A stretch of 64,000 nt of DNA from Trichocoleus desertorum ATA4-8-CV12 (GCA_019358975.1 JAHHIL010000021.1:1-64000); one strand, 5' to 3'. Positions 51,378 to 62,338 are shown, numbered from the stretch's first letter. Numbers and translations: made by a program. The notes: a model not told the origin generated them from the letters alone.

Positions 51378-53081
51378 ATGCATTACCTGAGTTCCGTGAA
51401 TCAGATACTAACTAGGTTAGTGAAATGGCTCATCCGCATAACCAACCGCGTTCGAGTCAAACCACGTCGGCTGCGATCGCCTCAACCTATCTCTGCTAAG
51501 CCTACATCTGTTAAGCCTACATCTGTTAAGCCTACAGTGGTAGCCCCTCCCATCCCTAGTAATGAAGCAGAGCGTTTGGGAGCCTTAAAGGAATACAACA
51601 TTCTGGATACGATGCCAGAGGAAGCATTCGATGAGCTGACGAAGCTAGCAGCTCAGATTTGTGGTAGCCCCATTTCCTTGGTTAGCTTGACGGATTCCCA
51701 TCGCCAGTGGTTTAAATCTAAATTTGGTATAGATGCCGTAGAAGTTCCAAGAGAGCAAGCCTTCTGTGCCCATGCGATCGCTCAGCCAGATGAGTTGTTT
51801 GTAGTTCCAAATATGCTGGAAGACGATCGCTTTGCTGAGAATCCCCTCGTCACCAGCGATCCCAGCATTCGTTTTTATGCAGGAGCCCCTCTCGTTACAC
51901 CCGATGGTTTTCCCTTAGGCACGCTTTGTGTGCTCGATCGCATGCCTCGCAATCTCACCCCTGAGCAAAGAGAGGCATTGCAAGTGCTGGGGCGACAGGT
52001 GATTACTCAAATGGAACTGCGCTTGCAAATTGAGAAGCTAGAACGCCAAATTTTTCGCTATCAACAAGCAGAAACCAAGTTGCGAGCCTCCGACCAGCAA
52101 GTCGTAGACCTATTAGAGGGCATGACCGATGGGTTTTGGGCCTTAGATCCTCAGTGGCGTTTCACCTTCGTCAACCAAAAAGCAGGCCAAATTTTACAGA
52201 AACCCCCAGAAGAATTGCTAGGTAAAGCGATTTGGGAGGTTTTGAGTGACTTAGCAGGTTCAAAGTTTGATCAGGAATTTCATAAAGCTGTAAGTCAACA
52301 AATCAGCGTTAATTTTGAGGAGTTTTACGCTCCCCTAGGCCGTTGGATTGAAGTGCGAGCGTTTCCTTCCTATGAAGGTCTATCTGCTTTTATCCATGAC
52401 ATTACAGTGCGACGGGTGATGGAAGAAGCTTTGCGCTATCAGCAAGAGCAGGCAGACCGTCTCCTCTCAAACACATTGCCCGCCCCGATCGCCAAACGCC
52501 TCAAGCTACAAGAAGATACGATCGCGGATAGTTTTGAGGAAGTCACGATTCTCTTTGCCGATCTCACCAATTTCACTCAATGGGCCAGTGAAATTACCCC
52601 TACTGCGCTAGTTAGCTATTTAAATGAGATTTTCTCTGTTTTTGATCAACTCACCGAGAAACATGGGTTAGAAAAAATCAAAACCATCGGGGATGCTTAT
52701 ATGGTGGCAGGAGGATTACCTATCCCTTCCGAGCATCATGTAGAAGCGATCGCGGAGATGGGACTAGATATGTTGAAGGCGATCGTCCAATTCAACACCA
52801 AACATGGAACGAAGCTAAACTTATGTGTTGGCATCAACACTGGGCCTGTGGTAGCAGGGGTAATCGGCACCAAAAAGTTCTCCTATGATCTGTGGGGAGA
52901 TACCGTCAACCTGTCCAGTCGCATGGAATCTCATGGCTTACCCGGTAGAATTCAGGTAACTGAAACCACCTATCAGCGATTGCAGAATTTGTACTTGTTT
53001 GAAGAGCGAGGTCTAATCGAGGTCAAAGGCAAGGGGTTGATGAAAACCTATCTCATGCTTGATAAGCAAGCTCAAACCTAA
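51378..53081 (+). CDS. GAF-PAS-adenylate cyclase
   Basis: The 567-residue protein has a basic, repeat-containing N-terminus ([13 protein letters not shown]), a GAF domain (about 65-205), a PAS domain (about 240-350) and a class III cyclase domain. Metal aspartates are D395 (LFADLTNF) and D439 (TIGDAYM); K435 and the Asp in YDLWGDTVN indicate ATP as substrate. It has no clear transmembrane span, so it senses cytosolic signals. Its catalytic domain and its GAF domain are close to those of the cyclase at 18.0 kb and the kinase at 34.5 kb. Confidence 0.88.
   Translation: MHYLSSVNQILTRLVKWLIRITNRVRVKPRRLRSPQPISAKPTSVKPTSVKPTVVAPPIPSNEAERLGALKEYNILDTMPEEAFDELTKLAAQICGSPISLVSLTDSHRQWFKSKFGIDAVEVPREQAFCAHAIAQPDELFVVPNMLEDDRFAENPLVTSDPSIRFYAGAPLVTPDGFPLGTLCVLDRMPRNLTPEQREALQVLGRQVITQMELRLQIEKLERQIFRYQQAETKLRASDQQVVDLLEGMTDGFWALDPQWRFTFVNQKAGQILQKPPEELLGKAIWEVLSDLAGSKFDQEFHKAVSQQISVNFEEFYAPLGRWIEVRAFPSYEGLSAFIHDITVRRVMEEALRYQQEQADRLLSNTLPAPIAKRLKLQEDTIADSFEEVTILFADLTNFTQWASEITPTALVSYLNEIFSVFDQLTEKHGLEKIKTIGDAYMVAGGLPIPSEHHVEAIAEMGLDMLKAIVQFNTKHGTKLNLCVGINTGPVVAGVIGTKKFSYDLWGDTVNLSSRMESHGLPGRIQVTETTYQRLQNLYLFEERGLIEVKGKGLMKTYLMLDKQAQT
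51495..51536 (+). repeat. 15-bp coding tandem repeat in the cyclase N-terminus
   Basis: Nearly three copies of GTTAAGCCTACATCT-type units (51495-51509, 51510-51524, 51525-51536) encode SVKPT repeats. Copy number can change without shifting the frame. Confidence 0.8.
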
Positions 53082-53134
53082 CTTGATTTATTCTCTTTTC
53101 TGTCATTGAGCCAAGACACTGCAACAAGTTAGGC

Positions 53135-55888
53135 TTAATTCACTTTGGCTCTGAAACGTACGAAGCCGTAAGAACCTGCGGGCGTTCCAGGAGCAGTCGC
53201 TCTTGGGAGGGTACCCAGATTAACCATAACTGCCCCATTGCCATTGGTGCTGGTATTCGTCGCAGGACAGGGCTGAGGGCTAGTGCCGCCCGTTGGGAGG
53301 GGAACTGATGCGCCAACTGCATAGAACCCACCTGCATCTCTATCAACCAAATCGGTGTAAGACACTTGAGCACCATTAACAGAAGTCGCGATACTACGAG
53401 TTGCTCCCGCTGTTCCGCCTGAACCTGCTGTTACAGTGCTATAAGCATTCGTCACCAAGGTTTGATTGAGGGGCACGAGATCACACAACACGACACTTTG
53501 GGCATCTGCTCCCCCGTCAGATAAGAAATAGATAGTGTATTCGACTTCATCCCCAGATCGTACGGCACCACCATTGACGACGCCTTGTAGAGAGGTACTC
53601 GTGGGGGAAGGCCAGTTGGTAGCTATATCATCGTTGCCTGGGCCATCTATAAAACCTGTTCTACTCGTGGTATTGATGGCGGTAATTCGCTTGACCAAAC
53701 GTACTTGAGAAATACCTGCGATCGCATCACTACCTAGATCATTGGTGGTGTTTTTATCTCCACCGCCAGCAACCATAGCTGTGTTGACAACAGCTGCCGA
53801 TGAATCTCGCCGAACTGTAATGGTAATGGGGTTGCCAGAACTGCTAGCAGCAATGGCGTTACTAGTCGTGCAAGTCACTGTCGTGTTAGTCGCATTGAAG
53901 GAACAAGTCCAACCTGTGCCCGTAGCTGATTGATAAGTTAAACCTGTAGGGAGCTGATCAGTAACTGTAATAGTGCCTGATGTAGCTGCAAAACCAATAT
54001 TTTTTACAGTCAATATAAAGTTACTATTTTGGTCGAGTAGGAACTTGTCAGTATGAGTTTTGGTAATCGTTAAATCTGGAGCACTGACATTAACATCTGC
54101 GGATGCCGTGTTATCTGCAAGGTTTTGATCCACATATCCTGTAGGTGGAGCAACTTGAGCTGTATTAGGAATAGTGCCAGTTGCTGAGGGTGCAACAGTT
54201 CCAGTGATAGTAATAATGGCAGTACCACCGCTTTTTAAGTTGAGAAGCGCGCTAATATCATTACCCGCTACAGTCAGTGTACAAGTGCTACCTCCACTTG
54301 GGTTGCAAGTAGGTGTGGGAGTAGTCGAAACAGTAATGGCAGGGTCAACAATGTCGCTTAGTTTTGCTCCTGTAATATCGAAACCACTGTTGTTTGCAAC
54401 TTTAAGGGTGTAGGTAATATTGCTATTAGGACTGGCACTGGTAATGGGGGTAGCAGAACTACCCGTTAATCCAACTGTTTTGGTGACAGCTAAGTTAACA
54501 GGAGCATTAACGGTTGTTGTGTCAGTGGACTTATTGTTAGCACTAACAATATCGTTAGCAGTTATTACTTCAGCAGTATTAGAAATTGTGCCTGTTGTAT
54601 TCGGCTTGACTGTTAAAGTGATATTGCTATTCGCTTTAGAGGCTAAAGGACCAGGGCTGGTACAAGTTACCGTCCGATTGGTTCCGTTGTAACCACAAGT
54701 CCAACCACTGCCACTAGCAGAAACATATTCTAGGGATGTAGGCAGTACATCTGTAACTGTGATGGTTCCAGTAGTGGAGAGCGTCCCTGCGTTTGAGACA
54801 TTCAGTGTATATTGCCCATTAATACCATTAGCAAAAGTGCTAACTCGGGTCTTCTGAAGCATGAGGTCAATGCCAGCTGAAGGGGCAAAGGCAGTTACGG
54901 CAAATAAGTTTGCTCCCGTACCAACGTCAGCGTTGTAGTGGTAGCTACTTCCAGAGAAGTCATAAATAATGTTAGTTAATGCGCCGCTACCTGCTGACAA
55001 AATTTTAATTGTGTAAACGGTTGTGACATTATCACCAACCTTTTCACCAACATAACCGCTGGGAATGGAGGGGTTATCACAAGTCAGGTTGTTGTGATAG
55101 TAGGTACTGCTGGGATTGTTTTCCCAACCGCAGGCATCAGCATAAACAACGTTATTAGTGGAGCCAGACGGAGATGAATAGGTTGTAGAAACAGAAAGGA
55201 GCTGGAAAAAACCAGGTAAAACAGGTAAGAATGACAGCTGTTCGTATCCACCAGGGGCAGTGTGTCCCTTAACTGTATATTGAACAATGTCTCCTACAAA
55301 GACGGTGCTGGGTCCAGAAATGCTATCAACTGCGTTTCTCGATTGAGATACCAATTTTTCAACATACAATTCTCGATTTTGAGGTGTTGTGATAGTCCCT
55401 AACCCTGTGGCAGTGGCCGAAATATAAAACTGCTGCCTAGTGCTAGCGGTAGCAAGGGTAGAATAGGCTAATCTATCACGAGCAATTTTCACGTTGAAGT
55501 AGAAATCAGAGCAGTTACTGGGGGTAGGTCCTGTATTCCCTGGAGGTAGAGATGTAGTACCTGCGGGCAGCGAAGGGATAGAAAGAGTGCTAGCTCCGAA
55601 TAAGCCGATATAGCTACTGCCTCCAGTTTTAACAAAGGAAGCTGTGACGTTAGTTGCAGTAGTATCACCCACGTTACAAACCCGAGCCCCTTCTAGAAAC
55701 TGATCAGGACCTGCTCCACCGAGCATTTGAGAGGCAACACTATCTAAACCAATTACGTTCCAAGTGATAGGAGTGATAGTAAGCTGGGGAGCGGCGATCG
55801 CTGGGGTAGTAATCCCTAAAGTAGCACCAGCGAGAGTGAGTGCAGCAGGAGCCAAGAGCTTGAGATTAGGAAAGCGTTGAAGTTTCAT
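53135..55888 (-). CDS. Secreted DUF11-repeat surface protein
   Basis: From ATG 55888 the protein has about 917 residues, with a signal peptide (KLLAPAALTLAGATLGITTP, cleavage near AIAAP) and at least four DUF11-type repeats: TVTDVLPTSLEYVSASGSGW followed by TCGYNGTNRTVTC, with Cys pairs repeated along the chain. The C-terminal region is LVKRITAINTTS...RFRAKVN. DUF11 domains are Ig-like and occur in bacterial surface layers. The gene starts 7 nt after the upstream gene's stop, so translation is probably coupled. Confidence 0.8.
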   Translation of the reverse strand: MKLQRFPNLKLLAPAALTLAGATLGITTPAIAAPQLTITPITWNVIGLDSVASQMLGGAGPDQFLEGARVCNVGDTTATNVTASFVKTGGSSYIGLFGASTLSIPSLPAGTTSLPPGNTGPTPSNCSDFYFNVKIARDRLAYSTLATASTRQQFYISATATGLGTITTPQNRELYVEKLVSQSRNAVDSISGPSTVFVGDIVQYTVKGHTAPGGYEQLSFLPVLPGFFQLLSVSTTYSSPSGSTNNVVYADACGWENNPSSTYYHNNLTCDNPSIPSGYVGEKVGDNVTTVYTIKILSAGSGALTNIIYDFSGSSYHYNADVGTGANLFAVTAFAPSAGIDLMLQKTRVSTFANGINGQYTLNVSNAGTLSTTGTITVTDVLPTSLEYVSASGSGWTCGYNGTNRTVTCTSPGPLASKANSNITLTVKPNTTGTISNTAEVITANDIVSANNKSTDTTTVNAPVNLAVTKTVGLTGSSATPITSASPNSNITYTLKVANNSGFDITGAKLSDIVDPAITVSTTPTPTCNPSGGSTCTLTVAGNDISALLNLKSGGTAIITITGTVAPSATGTIPNTAQVAPPTGYVDQNLADNTASADVNVSAPDLTITKTHTDKFLLDQNSNFILTVKNIGFAATSGTITVTDQLPTGLTYQSATGTGWTCSFNATNTTVTCTTSNAIAASSSGNPITITVRRDSSAAVVNTAMVAGGGDKNTTNDLGSDAIAGISQVRLVKRITAINTTSRTGFIDGPGNDDIATNWPSPTSTSLQGVVNGGAVRSGDEVEYTIYFLSDGGADAQSVVLCDLVPLNQTLVTNAYSTVTAGSGGTAGATRSIATSVNGAQVSYTDLVDRDAGGFYAVGASVPLPTGGTSPQPCPATNTSTNGNGAVMVNLGTLPRATAPGTPAGSYGFVRFRAKVN

Positions 55889-55895
55889 AGCTTTA

Positions 55896-58800
55896 TCATT
55901 CCCCACGACCACTAACAGTTGCAGATGCAGTTGGAACTAATTCGGATGTTGTAGATGTTGCTTCCGTGGTTGCAGTTGCATGCGCTAAATGACTGGAAGA
56001 ATGTGAGGCAACTGGCTTAGTTTTGGGCTCTTGCTGAGGTCGAGGTGCTTTCTGTAAACCAAAGCCATCGAACAATTCATTCAGCTTGACTGTTAAACCA
56101 AGATAAGGACCATCAATCGAGCGAGAACCACTAAAGTCGCGATCGCTAGCATGTCCAAATCCGTAGCCAGCTGCTAGGCGGAGGTTGGGAGTCATATAGT
56201 AGCCCGCCTCAATGTTAAACCCAGTTTCGCTATACCCTGTATTGGGTTGATTAATCCAGCGGGCTTCTCCGACGACATCCCAGCTGTAGCCCAATCGATA
56301 GGTAGCTCGGAGTTGGGCAAGGGAGACGCTGCTAGTACCGACTAAATCTTTGGCTAGGTAGGTAGAACTGTGACGGAAGGCGTATTTACCATAGAATTCC
56401 CAGCGCCAGTTAGGAGCATAAATCGCTTCTGCCGCAAATAGATGCTCTTCAGAACCAGTGCCATTACCTAACAGAAGAGAATCAGGAATCGTAGAAGGAT
56501 TTTTCCGATACTCATAACGCAGTAGAGCATTGAACTTGTCGCTATGAATGTCACGGTAGGCCAATCCTACTTTCAGATCTTTGGTGTCTCCTAAGTCTGA
56601 CAGTTTTTGATTGGCAGCACTGGCTTGGTGGTAGCGGACTAAAGCCGTGAGAGAAGGAGTAATCTTACCTGTAGCAGCAGCGGAGATCACAGTATTGCTG
56701 CCCTCTGAGGAGGAGCGGTGCTCGTAACGGGCACTCGCTTGAAACTTAGGATTATCGGTGTATTCTAAGCCAACACTGTAGCTATCTCCAGAAGCCAAGG
56801 CTAAGGAGGAAGCACTTTGGCCTGTTGCAAAGGGTTGGAGAAACTGAGAACCCGCAGCTGTGCGGCGAGAGTAGTTGCCAAACACATGCTCGTAAGCTAA
56901 ATCCATGCGGAGACCCGGAGCAATATTCCAGCGCTGATTCAGGCCCAATGCACCTTGCATCTGCATGCCGTCAGCACCACCCAACAGAGAATACCGTCCG
57001 GTTAATGTAGTGTCAGAACCCAGCTTGTAGGAGCCGTTGACATCCAAGCTGGTGATGGAATTGCCAGCATATTGACCACGGGTAAAAAACTGCTGGGCCA
57101 GACGCACATCTATACCAGGCATTGGCTTCCAATCTAGGCCGACAAGGGTGCGATCGTTATAAATGCTATCTACCTTGCTAGAAAGCGTCATCTCATTTTG
57201 AGCTAGAAAGGTGAGGTTACTAGCGAGAGGAACCGTGACGCGAGAACGTAATTGATCAGAAGTGCCGCTCAGGTCAGAATAAAGACGATCTTCGCGATCG
57301 CGATGAATCCAATCTACGGTCAGGTCAGCTTTACCAATTTTTTGTTGGATTCCAGCTGAGATAGTAGTGAGAGAGTTATCTACTTGGCTACCCGGGATTG
57401 CAGTAGAGCGCGGTGCGAACAAATCTTCTAAGGTGTCAAGGGGACGGGGCGCAACACCATAGTTATCTTCATGGTCGTACTGCGCTCGGAGGTTGGTAGT
57501 ATCGGAAAGTTTACCTGTGACTTGAGCGCCGTAGCGAGTTTGACCAGGGACAAAGCTAATCGTGGCATCATTGGCAAATCCTGGGTCAGCCACACGGTAA
57601 TAAGCTCGGCCTTGAATCCCTTTAGCGATTTCTCCCTGAGCTTCCAAACGGTAGGCAGAGCCGCTTACCTTGCCCATGACTTCAGAGTCGTTTTTAGAAT
57701 GGGCGTATTCTGCGATCAGTTGTCCCTTGGAACCTAAGTTGATCAGGGCATCCGCTCCATAGAGTTCAAAATCCCGCACACCTTGATTTTCTTTGAGATA
57801 AGTGGCACCGAGCCAACTTTCATGGTTGAGAGTACGGTCTAAGTGATACTGAACCCGACCACCATAGATGTTACTGGTGCCCTGACCTTCATATTGGTAG
57901 GTAACAACGATCCGGCGAACTAATACTTCACCCTCATCCCCAATATCAGTCCGGAGAATAGGTTTGCGAAAAATCACAGAGCCGCGATCGTAATCAATGT
58001 CGTAGTCAGGTCCACGATTGAGGGACTGGCGATCGAGCACTGTGCCAGGACGATTTAGCTCTTCCAGCTCAATAAAAACATTCTCACTGCCTGGAACCAA
58101 CAAGCGACGAGAGAGAAAGTAGTAACCACTGGTGCCATCGGGTGCGATCGTATCTCTTTGGAAGCCTTCGACATTGTTGCCGTAGAAGCCAGTCACTTGC
58201 AGGTCGCCTAAATTGTAATTGGCTTTGAAGCCATGCAATTGACGAGTGAAAGCGGTGAATTGCTGAGACTTGGTAGAAAACTCGTTCGTGTTATAGTCGC
58301 CCCACATTGCATAGTCGGGAGCGGCACCTGCAATTTTAGCGGAACGCTCAACCCGCAAGTAGAGGCTATCTTTGGAGGGGGTCAGGTTATCAACACGAGA
58401 ACTGTCGCCGTATACAGGATAGTTCTGCTCACAAAACTGAGTATCTCGGTACAGGCGGCTGTTAGCATCACAGGTTTGGTTGAGGTTGCGATCGCTGTTA
58501 TAGGCTCCAGTAAACAGCCAATCACCTACCTTACCAGTGGCAAACACAGACCCACGTACATCTAGTTCTGTAGAGTTATCGCCATCCGGAGGGAGATAGT
58601 CCCGGAAGCTGCCGTAGTAGTCGCTGCCTCGTCTGCCCAACCGTACATCAATTACACCCGTTGCGATCGAGGGACGGAGGTTCGTTTCAAACTGAAGTTG
58701 AGTAAAAGCTTCTAACTCACCAATATTGGCCCGGACTGTTACTGTTTGAGCTTGCAAGCTAGAGCGTAGATTGGCTGTAAACTGGCCTTGCCGAGCTTGT

Positions 58801-59843
58801 GCCTGAAACCCAGGCTCGTCGGTTTTAGCATCTGCGCCAACGAATTCTCCAGCACTGGTACTTAAAGTAACGATCGCATCTCGATTGGAACGGTTACCTT
58901 TGCCATCGAGTAATTGCCCTTGTACTGTAGCGGTAGAACGGCTATCCGCAGGGATACGAGTCTCAACCGTCTGTATACTCAGTTGAGTGGCGCTACCTCG
59001 AACTTGTACTTGAACTACTACGGGGATGCCAGCAACGCCATTGGCAGTAGGCTGAGCGGTAATGGTATTGTCTCCCTCCTTCAAGGGCACACCATACCAA
59101 GTTTGAGTAATGATCCGAGTTTTGGTATCTGTTTCTGTACGACCTACTAAGGTACTGCTGACAGTAACTCCATTTGCTTGTAGTTCTACTTGCGTGCCTT
59201 CCACAAACTGAAGAATAACTGTCGTGGCAGGGATATCTAGAACTGTGTTGGTAGTAGGCGTGAGAACTTTGGCTTCTGTAGGAGCTACAGGAACAGCAAG
59301 GCTGGCATTCTCAAGGGTTGCTTCAGGGGTAGGTGTCACAGCAGGAGCGTTCTCAACTGCTGGCTGAGTCTTATCAGCACTGTCTACTGTGGAAGCGGTA
59401 GTACCTTCTGGAACTGGTGAAACTTCACTGGGAGAAGTGGTGGCTGGTGAGGTTGGAGTGGTCTCAGCCGCCGCAGAATCTGAACTAACCTCAGGAGTAT
59501 TAGTGACAGAGGATTGTAGTAAATCAGTCGCGCTGCTTACGGTTTCCAAGCCAGCAGTAGCAGCGTCAATCGTCTGTAGTTGCTGAGTTGCTTCAGGAGC
59601 GATCGCTTGAGCCGTAATTAAGTTATCTGATAATTGAGGTAAGAAGATTAGAGAGTGAAGCGCTTCGTTACCTGAAGAAATAGTAACTGGCTGTAACGTA
59701 GATGACTCTGGAAGGGAAAGCTCCAGTTCTGTGCTTGCCTGAACAGCAAGAGGAGACCAACTTAGACCTACAGTTCCTGTGATAGCTCCGAGCAAACTAA
59801 GCTTTAGAGCGTTAATTTTAGAACCTGTAGGCTTCGTAGTCAT
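55896..59843 (-). CDS. Large outer-membrane beta-barrel protein with Ig-like N-terminal region
   Basis: The 1315-residue protein has a signal peptide (MTTKPTGSKINALKLSLLGA...), a Thr/Ser/Pro/Glu-rich linker, an Ig-like region (about 220-410; ADSRSTATVQGQLLDGKGNR) and from about residue 420 a long series of amphipathic strands with aromatic girdles (YGSFRDYLPP, DWLFTGAYNSDR, WDVVGEARWINQPN). It ends in another barrel strand pair (AAGYGFGHASDRD...YLGLTVKLNELF) and a low-complexity tail. It may be a DUF11-anchoring outer-membrane protein. No TonB box or known barrel family is assigned. Confidence 0.75.
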   Translation of the reverse strand: MTTKPTGSKINALKLSLLGAITGTVGLSWSPLAVQASTELELSLPESSTLQPVTISSGNEALHSLIFLPQLSDNLITAQAIAPEATQQLQTIDAATAGLETVSSATDLLQSSVTNTPEVSSDSAAAETTPTSPATTSPSEVSPVPEGTTASTVDSADKTQPAVENAPAVTPTPEATLENASLAVPVAPTEAKVLTPTTNTVLDIPATTVILQFVEGTQVELQANGVTVSSTLVGRTETDTKTRIITQTWYGVPLKEGDNTITAQPTANGVAGIPVVVQVQVRGSATQLSIQTVETRIPADSRSTATVQGQLLDGKGNRSNRDAIVTLSTSAGEFVGADAKTDEPGFQAQARQGQFTANLRSSLQAQTVTVRANIGELEAFTQLQFETNLRPSIATGVIDVRLGRRGSDYYGSFRDYLPPDGDNSTELDVRGSVFATGKVGDWLFTGAYNSDRNLNQTCDANSRLYRDTQFCEQNYPVYGDSSRVDNLTPSKDSLYLRVERSAKIAGAAPDYAMWGDYNTNEFSTKSQQFTAFTRQLHGFKANYNLGDLQVTGFYGNNVEGFQRDTIAPDGTSGYYFLSRRLLVPGSENVFIELEELNRPGTVLDRQSLNRGPDYDIDYDRGSVIFRKPILRTDIGDEGEVLVRRIVVTYQYEGQGTSNIYGGRVQYHLDRTLNHESWLGATYLKENQGVRDFELYGADALINLGSKGQLIAEYAHSKNDSEVMGKVSGSAYRLEAQGEIAKGIQGRAYYRVADPGFANDATISFVPGQTRYGAQVTGKLSDTTNLRAQYDHEDNYGVAPRPLDTLEDLFAPRSTAIPGSQVDNSLTTISAGIQQKIGKADLTVDWIHRDREDRLYSDLSGTSDQLRSRVTVPLASNLTFLAQNEMTLSSKVDSIYNDRTLVGLDWKPMPGIDVRLAQQFFTRGQYAGNSITSLDVNGSYKLGSDTTLTGRYSLLGGADGMQMQGALGLNQRWNIAPGLRMDLAYEHVFGNYSRRTAAGSQFLQPFATGQSASSLALASGDSYSVGLEYTDNPKFQASARYEHRSSSEGSNTVISAAATGKITPSLTALVRYHQASAANQKLSDLGDTKDLKVGLAYRDIHSDKFNALLRYEYRKNPSTIPDSLLLGNGTGSEEHLFAAEAIYAPNWRWEFYGKYAFRHSSTYLAKDLVGTSSVSLAQLRATYRLGYSWDVVGEARWINQPNTGYSETGFNIEAGYYMTPNLRLAAGYGFGHASDRDFSGSRSIDGPYLGLTVKLNELFDGFGLQKAPRPQQEPKTKPVASHSSSHLAHATATTEATSTTSELVPTASATVSGRGE

Positions 59844-60052
59844 CTTTTGTCTCAGCTAATGGAGGTTAGTAAAAAAAGATTTCCTACAGAGCTAGCTGAT
59901 AACTAGAAGCTGTTCAGGCTGAGAAACCCGGCTATGTGCGGTAGGAAAAACTGGATATCCTTAAGATAAGATTTGAGCCTGCTAAACACTTGCGCTGTTT
60001 TACTGGACTGTTGTAAGCCTTTTAACTTATCCCTGCGAGAGCAGTAGTAGAT

Positions 60053-61573
60053 TCACGGGGTTTTGGTCTCGCTGGACGCTGGAGTCACTGCGAAGTTCAT
60101 TCGGACTAACCCACCCGGTTCTAGATGCACTAGACGAGACTGGCTATTACGCTCTTTGACATAAAGGTTGGGAGCAAAGGTATAACCAGAAACGCTTGTG
60201 AGGTCTAGTACCCCCGTGCGATAACCAGAGATCACATTGGAGACGGAGAACAAGCCATTGGGATCAGTGGTGATGCGATTGCCATCATCCATGAACACGA
60301 CAGCATTGGGAACACCAGGTTCACCGCGTTGTTGTTCGCCATCAAAGTTTTTGTCTACAAAGACACGACCAATAATGGTGCCGCAATCAGACAAAATACC
60401 AGAACGAATGCGGAGGCGATGAGTGGCAGGGCCATCCTTCACACCCTGGCGATTATCTATGCGATCGCCACTAACAACCGCAGAGTTAAGCCCTGTACCA
60501 CGCACTGCATCAGGCGTAAGAACAGCAGCGTAAGCAATGTTCAAAACCGCGTTTTGATTGTCACTCTGAGGTGGTAAAGAGACATTGGGTTGGAAGGTGA
60601 CGGTTGAGCCATTCCGGTTTGTGGTGACTGCAACCGATTGATTGGCAATTTCAGCGCGAACTGAGTCAGGCAAGAAGTTAAAACCAGCTGGGAGAGTATC
60701 TGTAATCACTAAGTTGTCGATCGCCGCAGTCGCCAAATTCTTGATTGAGAGCCGATAGATAACGGTATCTCCTGGCTCTGCTGCTGCGCGATCGCCTGTT
60801 TTAATAATTTGGACGCCTTGAGACTGACAGACATCAATATCAATATCAAGTAGTGCTAAGACTAAGCCTGCACCTTCAGCATTCTGAATATTGATAGTCT
60901 CAGTAACAGAGGAGCGGTTATCCGTGCTACTGATGGGTTTGCCATCTAATGATGTAGCGGTGTAGGAGACGGTATTACTGGTGCGAGCAGTAATGGTGAG
61001 GCGGATGCGGCGTTGGTTATAACCACCATTTTCTGGTGGATTAATCACAAGAATATAGGCTTTACCTACATCTAACTGCCCTCTCGCAGGATTGAGGAGA
61101 AAGTTGTAGGTTCCTTCGTCGCTATTGCTAAAAAAGAAAGGATTATTATTTTCACTATTAGGCGCAATACCAGCAGGGATACTGTTGTTGACAATGTCAG
61201 GTAGCTCAGTTTTGGTGAGGGATACTAAACCACTCAAGCTAGCACCTGTTGGATCGCCGGGATTGGTTTCATAAACTCCGACACTGAAACCTTCATAGCT
61301 ACTCAGCACCTCTCCAGCACAGCCCCGGATATGACCAAACGGATCAACTAAGCGTTCAATGCTGTTACTAACTGAGACAGAAGCTCCTTGAAAGGTTTGT
61401 TGAGTAATAGAGTCAGTGTAGGTGTAGGTTGCCTGGTTAGAGAGCTGAACTGTTGTAACGCCTTTAGCCAAAACAGGTAGTGAATGTTGTAAGCTGCTTG
61501 CTACCGCGATCGCAACTGCCCACTGGCTCCAATTTTTAAGTAATGATAGGTGTTTTGTGGGAAGTGGAATCAC
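60053..61573 (-). CDS. Secreted DUF11 / SdrD B-like surface protein
   Basis: I place the start at GTG 61573 because AAGGAG sits 8-9 nt upstream; the open frame extends further. From there, about 506 residues follow a signal peptide (SQWAVAIAVASSLQHSLPVL AKG). A DUF11 module (GDTVIYRLSIKNLATAAIDN LVITDTLPAGFNF) and a C-terminal SdrD B-like repeat (GRVFVDKNFDGEQQRGEPGV PNAVVFMDDG) are clear. It is probably cell-surface. It is 209 nt upstream of the outer-membrane gene. Confidence 0.8.
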   Translation of the reverse strand: MIPLPTKHLSLLKNWSQWAVAIAVASSLQHSLPVLAKGVTTVQLSNQATYTYTDSITQQTFQGASVSVSNSIERLVDPFGHIRGCAGEVLSSYEGFSVGVYETNPGDPTGASLSGLVSLTKTELPDIVNNSIPAGIAPNSENNNPFFFSNSDEGTYNFLLNPARGQLDVGKAYILVINPPENGGYNQRRIRLTITARTSNTVSYTATSLDGKPISSTDNRSSVTETINIQNAEGAGLVLALLDIDIDVCQSQGVQIIKTGDRAAAEPGDTVIYRLSIKNLATAAIDNLVITDTLPAGFNFLPDSVRAEIANQSVAVTTNRNGSTVTFQPNVSLPPQSDNQNAVLNIAYAAVLTPDAVRGTGLNSAVVSGDRIDNRQGVKDGPATHRLRIRSGILSDCGTIIGRVFVDKNFDGEQQRGEPGVPNAVVFMDDGNRITTDPNGLFSVSNVISGYRTGVLDLTSVSGYTFAPNLYVKERNSQSRLVHLEPGGLVRMNFAVTPASSETKTP

Positions 61574-61765
61574 GGAACAGATCTCCTTGTTGGCCCAAAA
61601 GGGGTAGCGATCGCAAAGGCACAAGCATCCCTGCGCAGCCAGATTCAAGCTTTTCTGACTGCTCATTGGTGATATGGAATAACTTAAAAGCTGTAAATAA
61701 GAAAGATAAAAAGAGAAATTTGAGGGCGAATCTAAAGGTGTAGAGCGATCGCCCTCAAGCTTTGA

Positions 61766-62338
61766 TTAGCGAACTTTCACTTGGTAGGTCGCTTTCACTG
61801 TGCTTTTGGCACCCACTGCCGAGCCAATCATCCAACGGATGTTGGTGTAAGCTTCTGCGGGGGCAGGCTTCATAACGACTTTGCCATCTGCTTGCTTAAC
61901 TGACACTTTGGGTTGAGCCACAAAACTCTTACCTTGGTCAATGCTGTAGGTGATTTGAGTGCCAGCATTGGGACTAATTGCAGCCGAACTCATGACATAA
62001 GCCATACCCTGAGGCACAGGTTGATTTAGCTTGAGGTCTTTGACAGGGCGATCGCTCTTGTTTTCGCCAGTCAAGGTGTAGCGAAGCACATCACCTGGTT
62101 GCACTGTCACGTTACCTTTTAGCGCTTCCCAGGTGACCTTCTCTTTACCTTGTTGATCCTTTTGCACCACTTTTTTGTCAGCGCTGAGAACCAACTGCAT
62201 TTGGGCTTGGCGTTGATTGTTTTGCGCAATCTTGTTGACTGGATTTAACCAGCTAGCAGATACGGGTAGTTCATTAACGAAGGGGACGGAGGCAACGAGG
62301 GCGATCGCACTTAAACCGATGAGAGAGGAGCGTTTCAT
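61766..62338 (-). CDS. Small secreted DUF11-like protein
   Basis: Start ATG 62338 gives a signal peptide (MKRSSLIGLSAIALVASVPF, cleavage near VSA). The 190-residue protein carries one DUF11-like domain (QPGDVLRYTLTGENKSDRPV KDLKLNQPVPQGMAYVMSSA). Such a small single-domain DUF11 protein could be a subunit or chaperone for the larger ones. The upstream gene's stop lies 99 nt away. Confidence 0.75.
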   Translation of the reverse strand: MKRSSLIGLSAIALVASVPFVNELPVSASWLNPVNKIAQNNQRQAQMQLVLSADKKVVQKDQQGKEKVTWEALKGNVTVQPGDVLRYTLTGENKSDRPVKDLKLNQPVPQGMAYVMSSAAISPNAGTQITYSIDQGKSFVAQPKVSVKQADGKVVMKPAPAEAYTNIRWMIGSAVGAKSTVKATYQVKVR

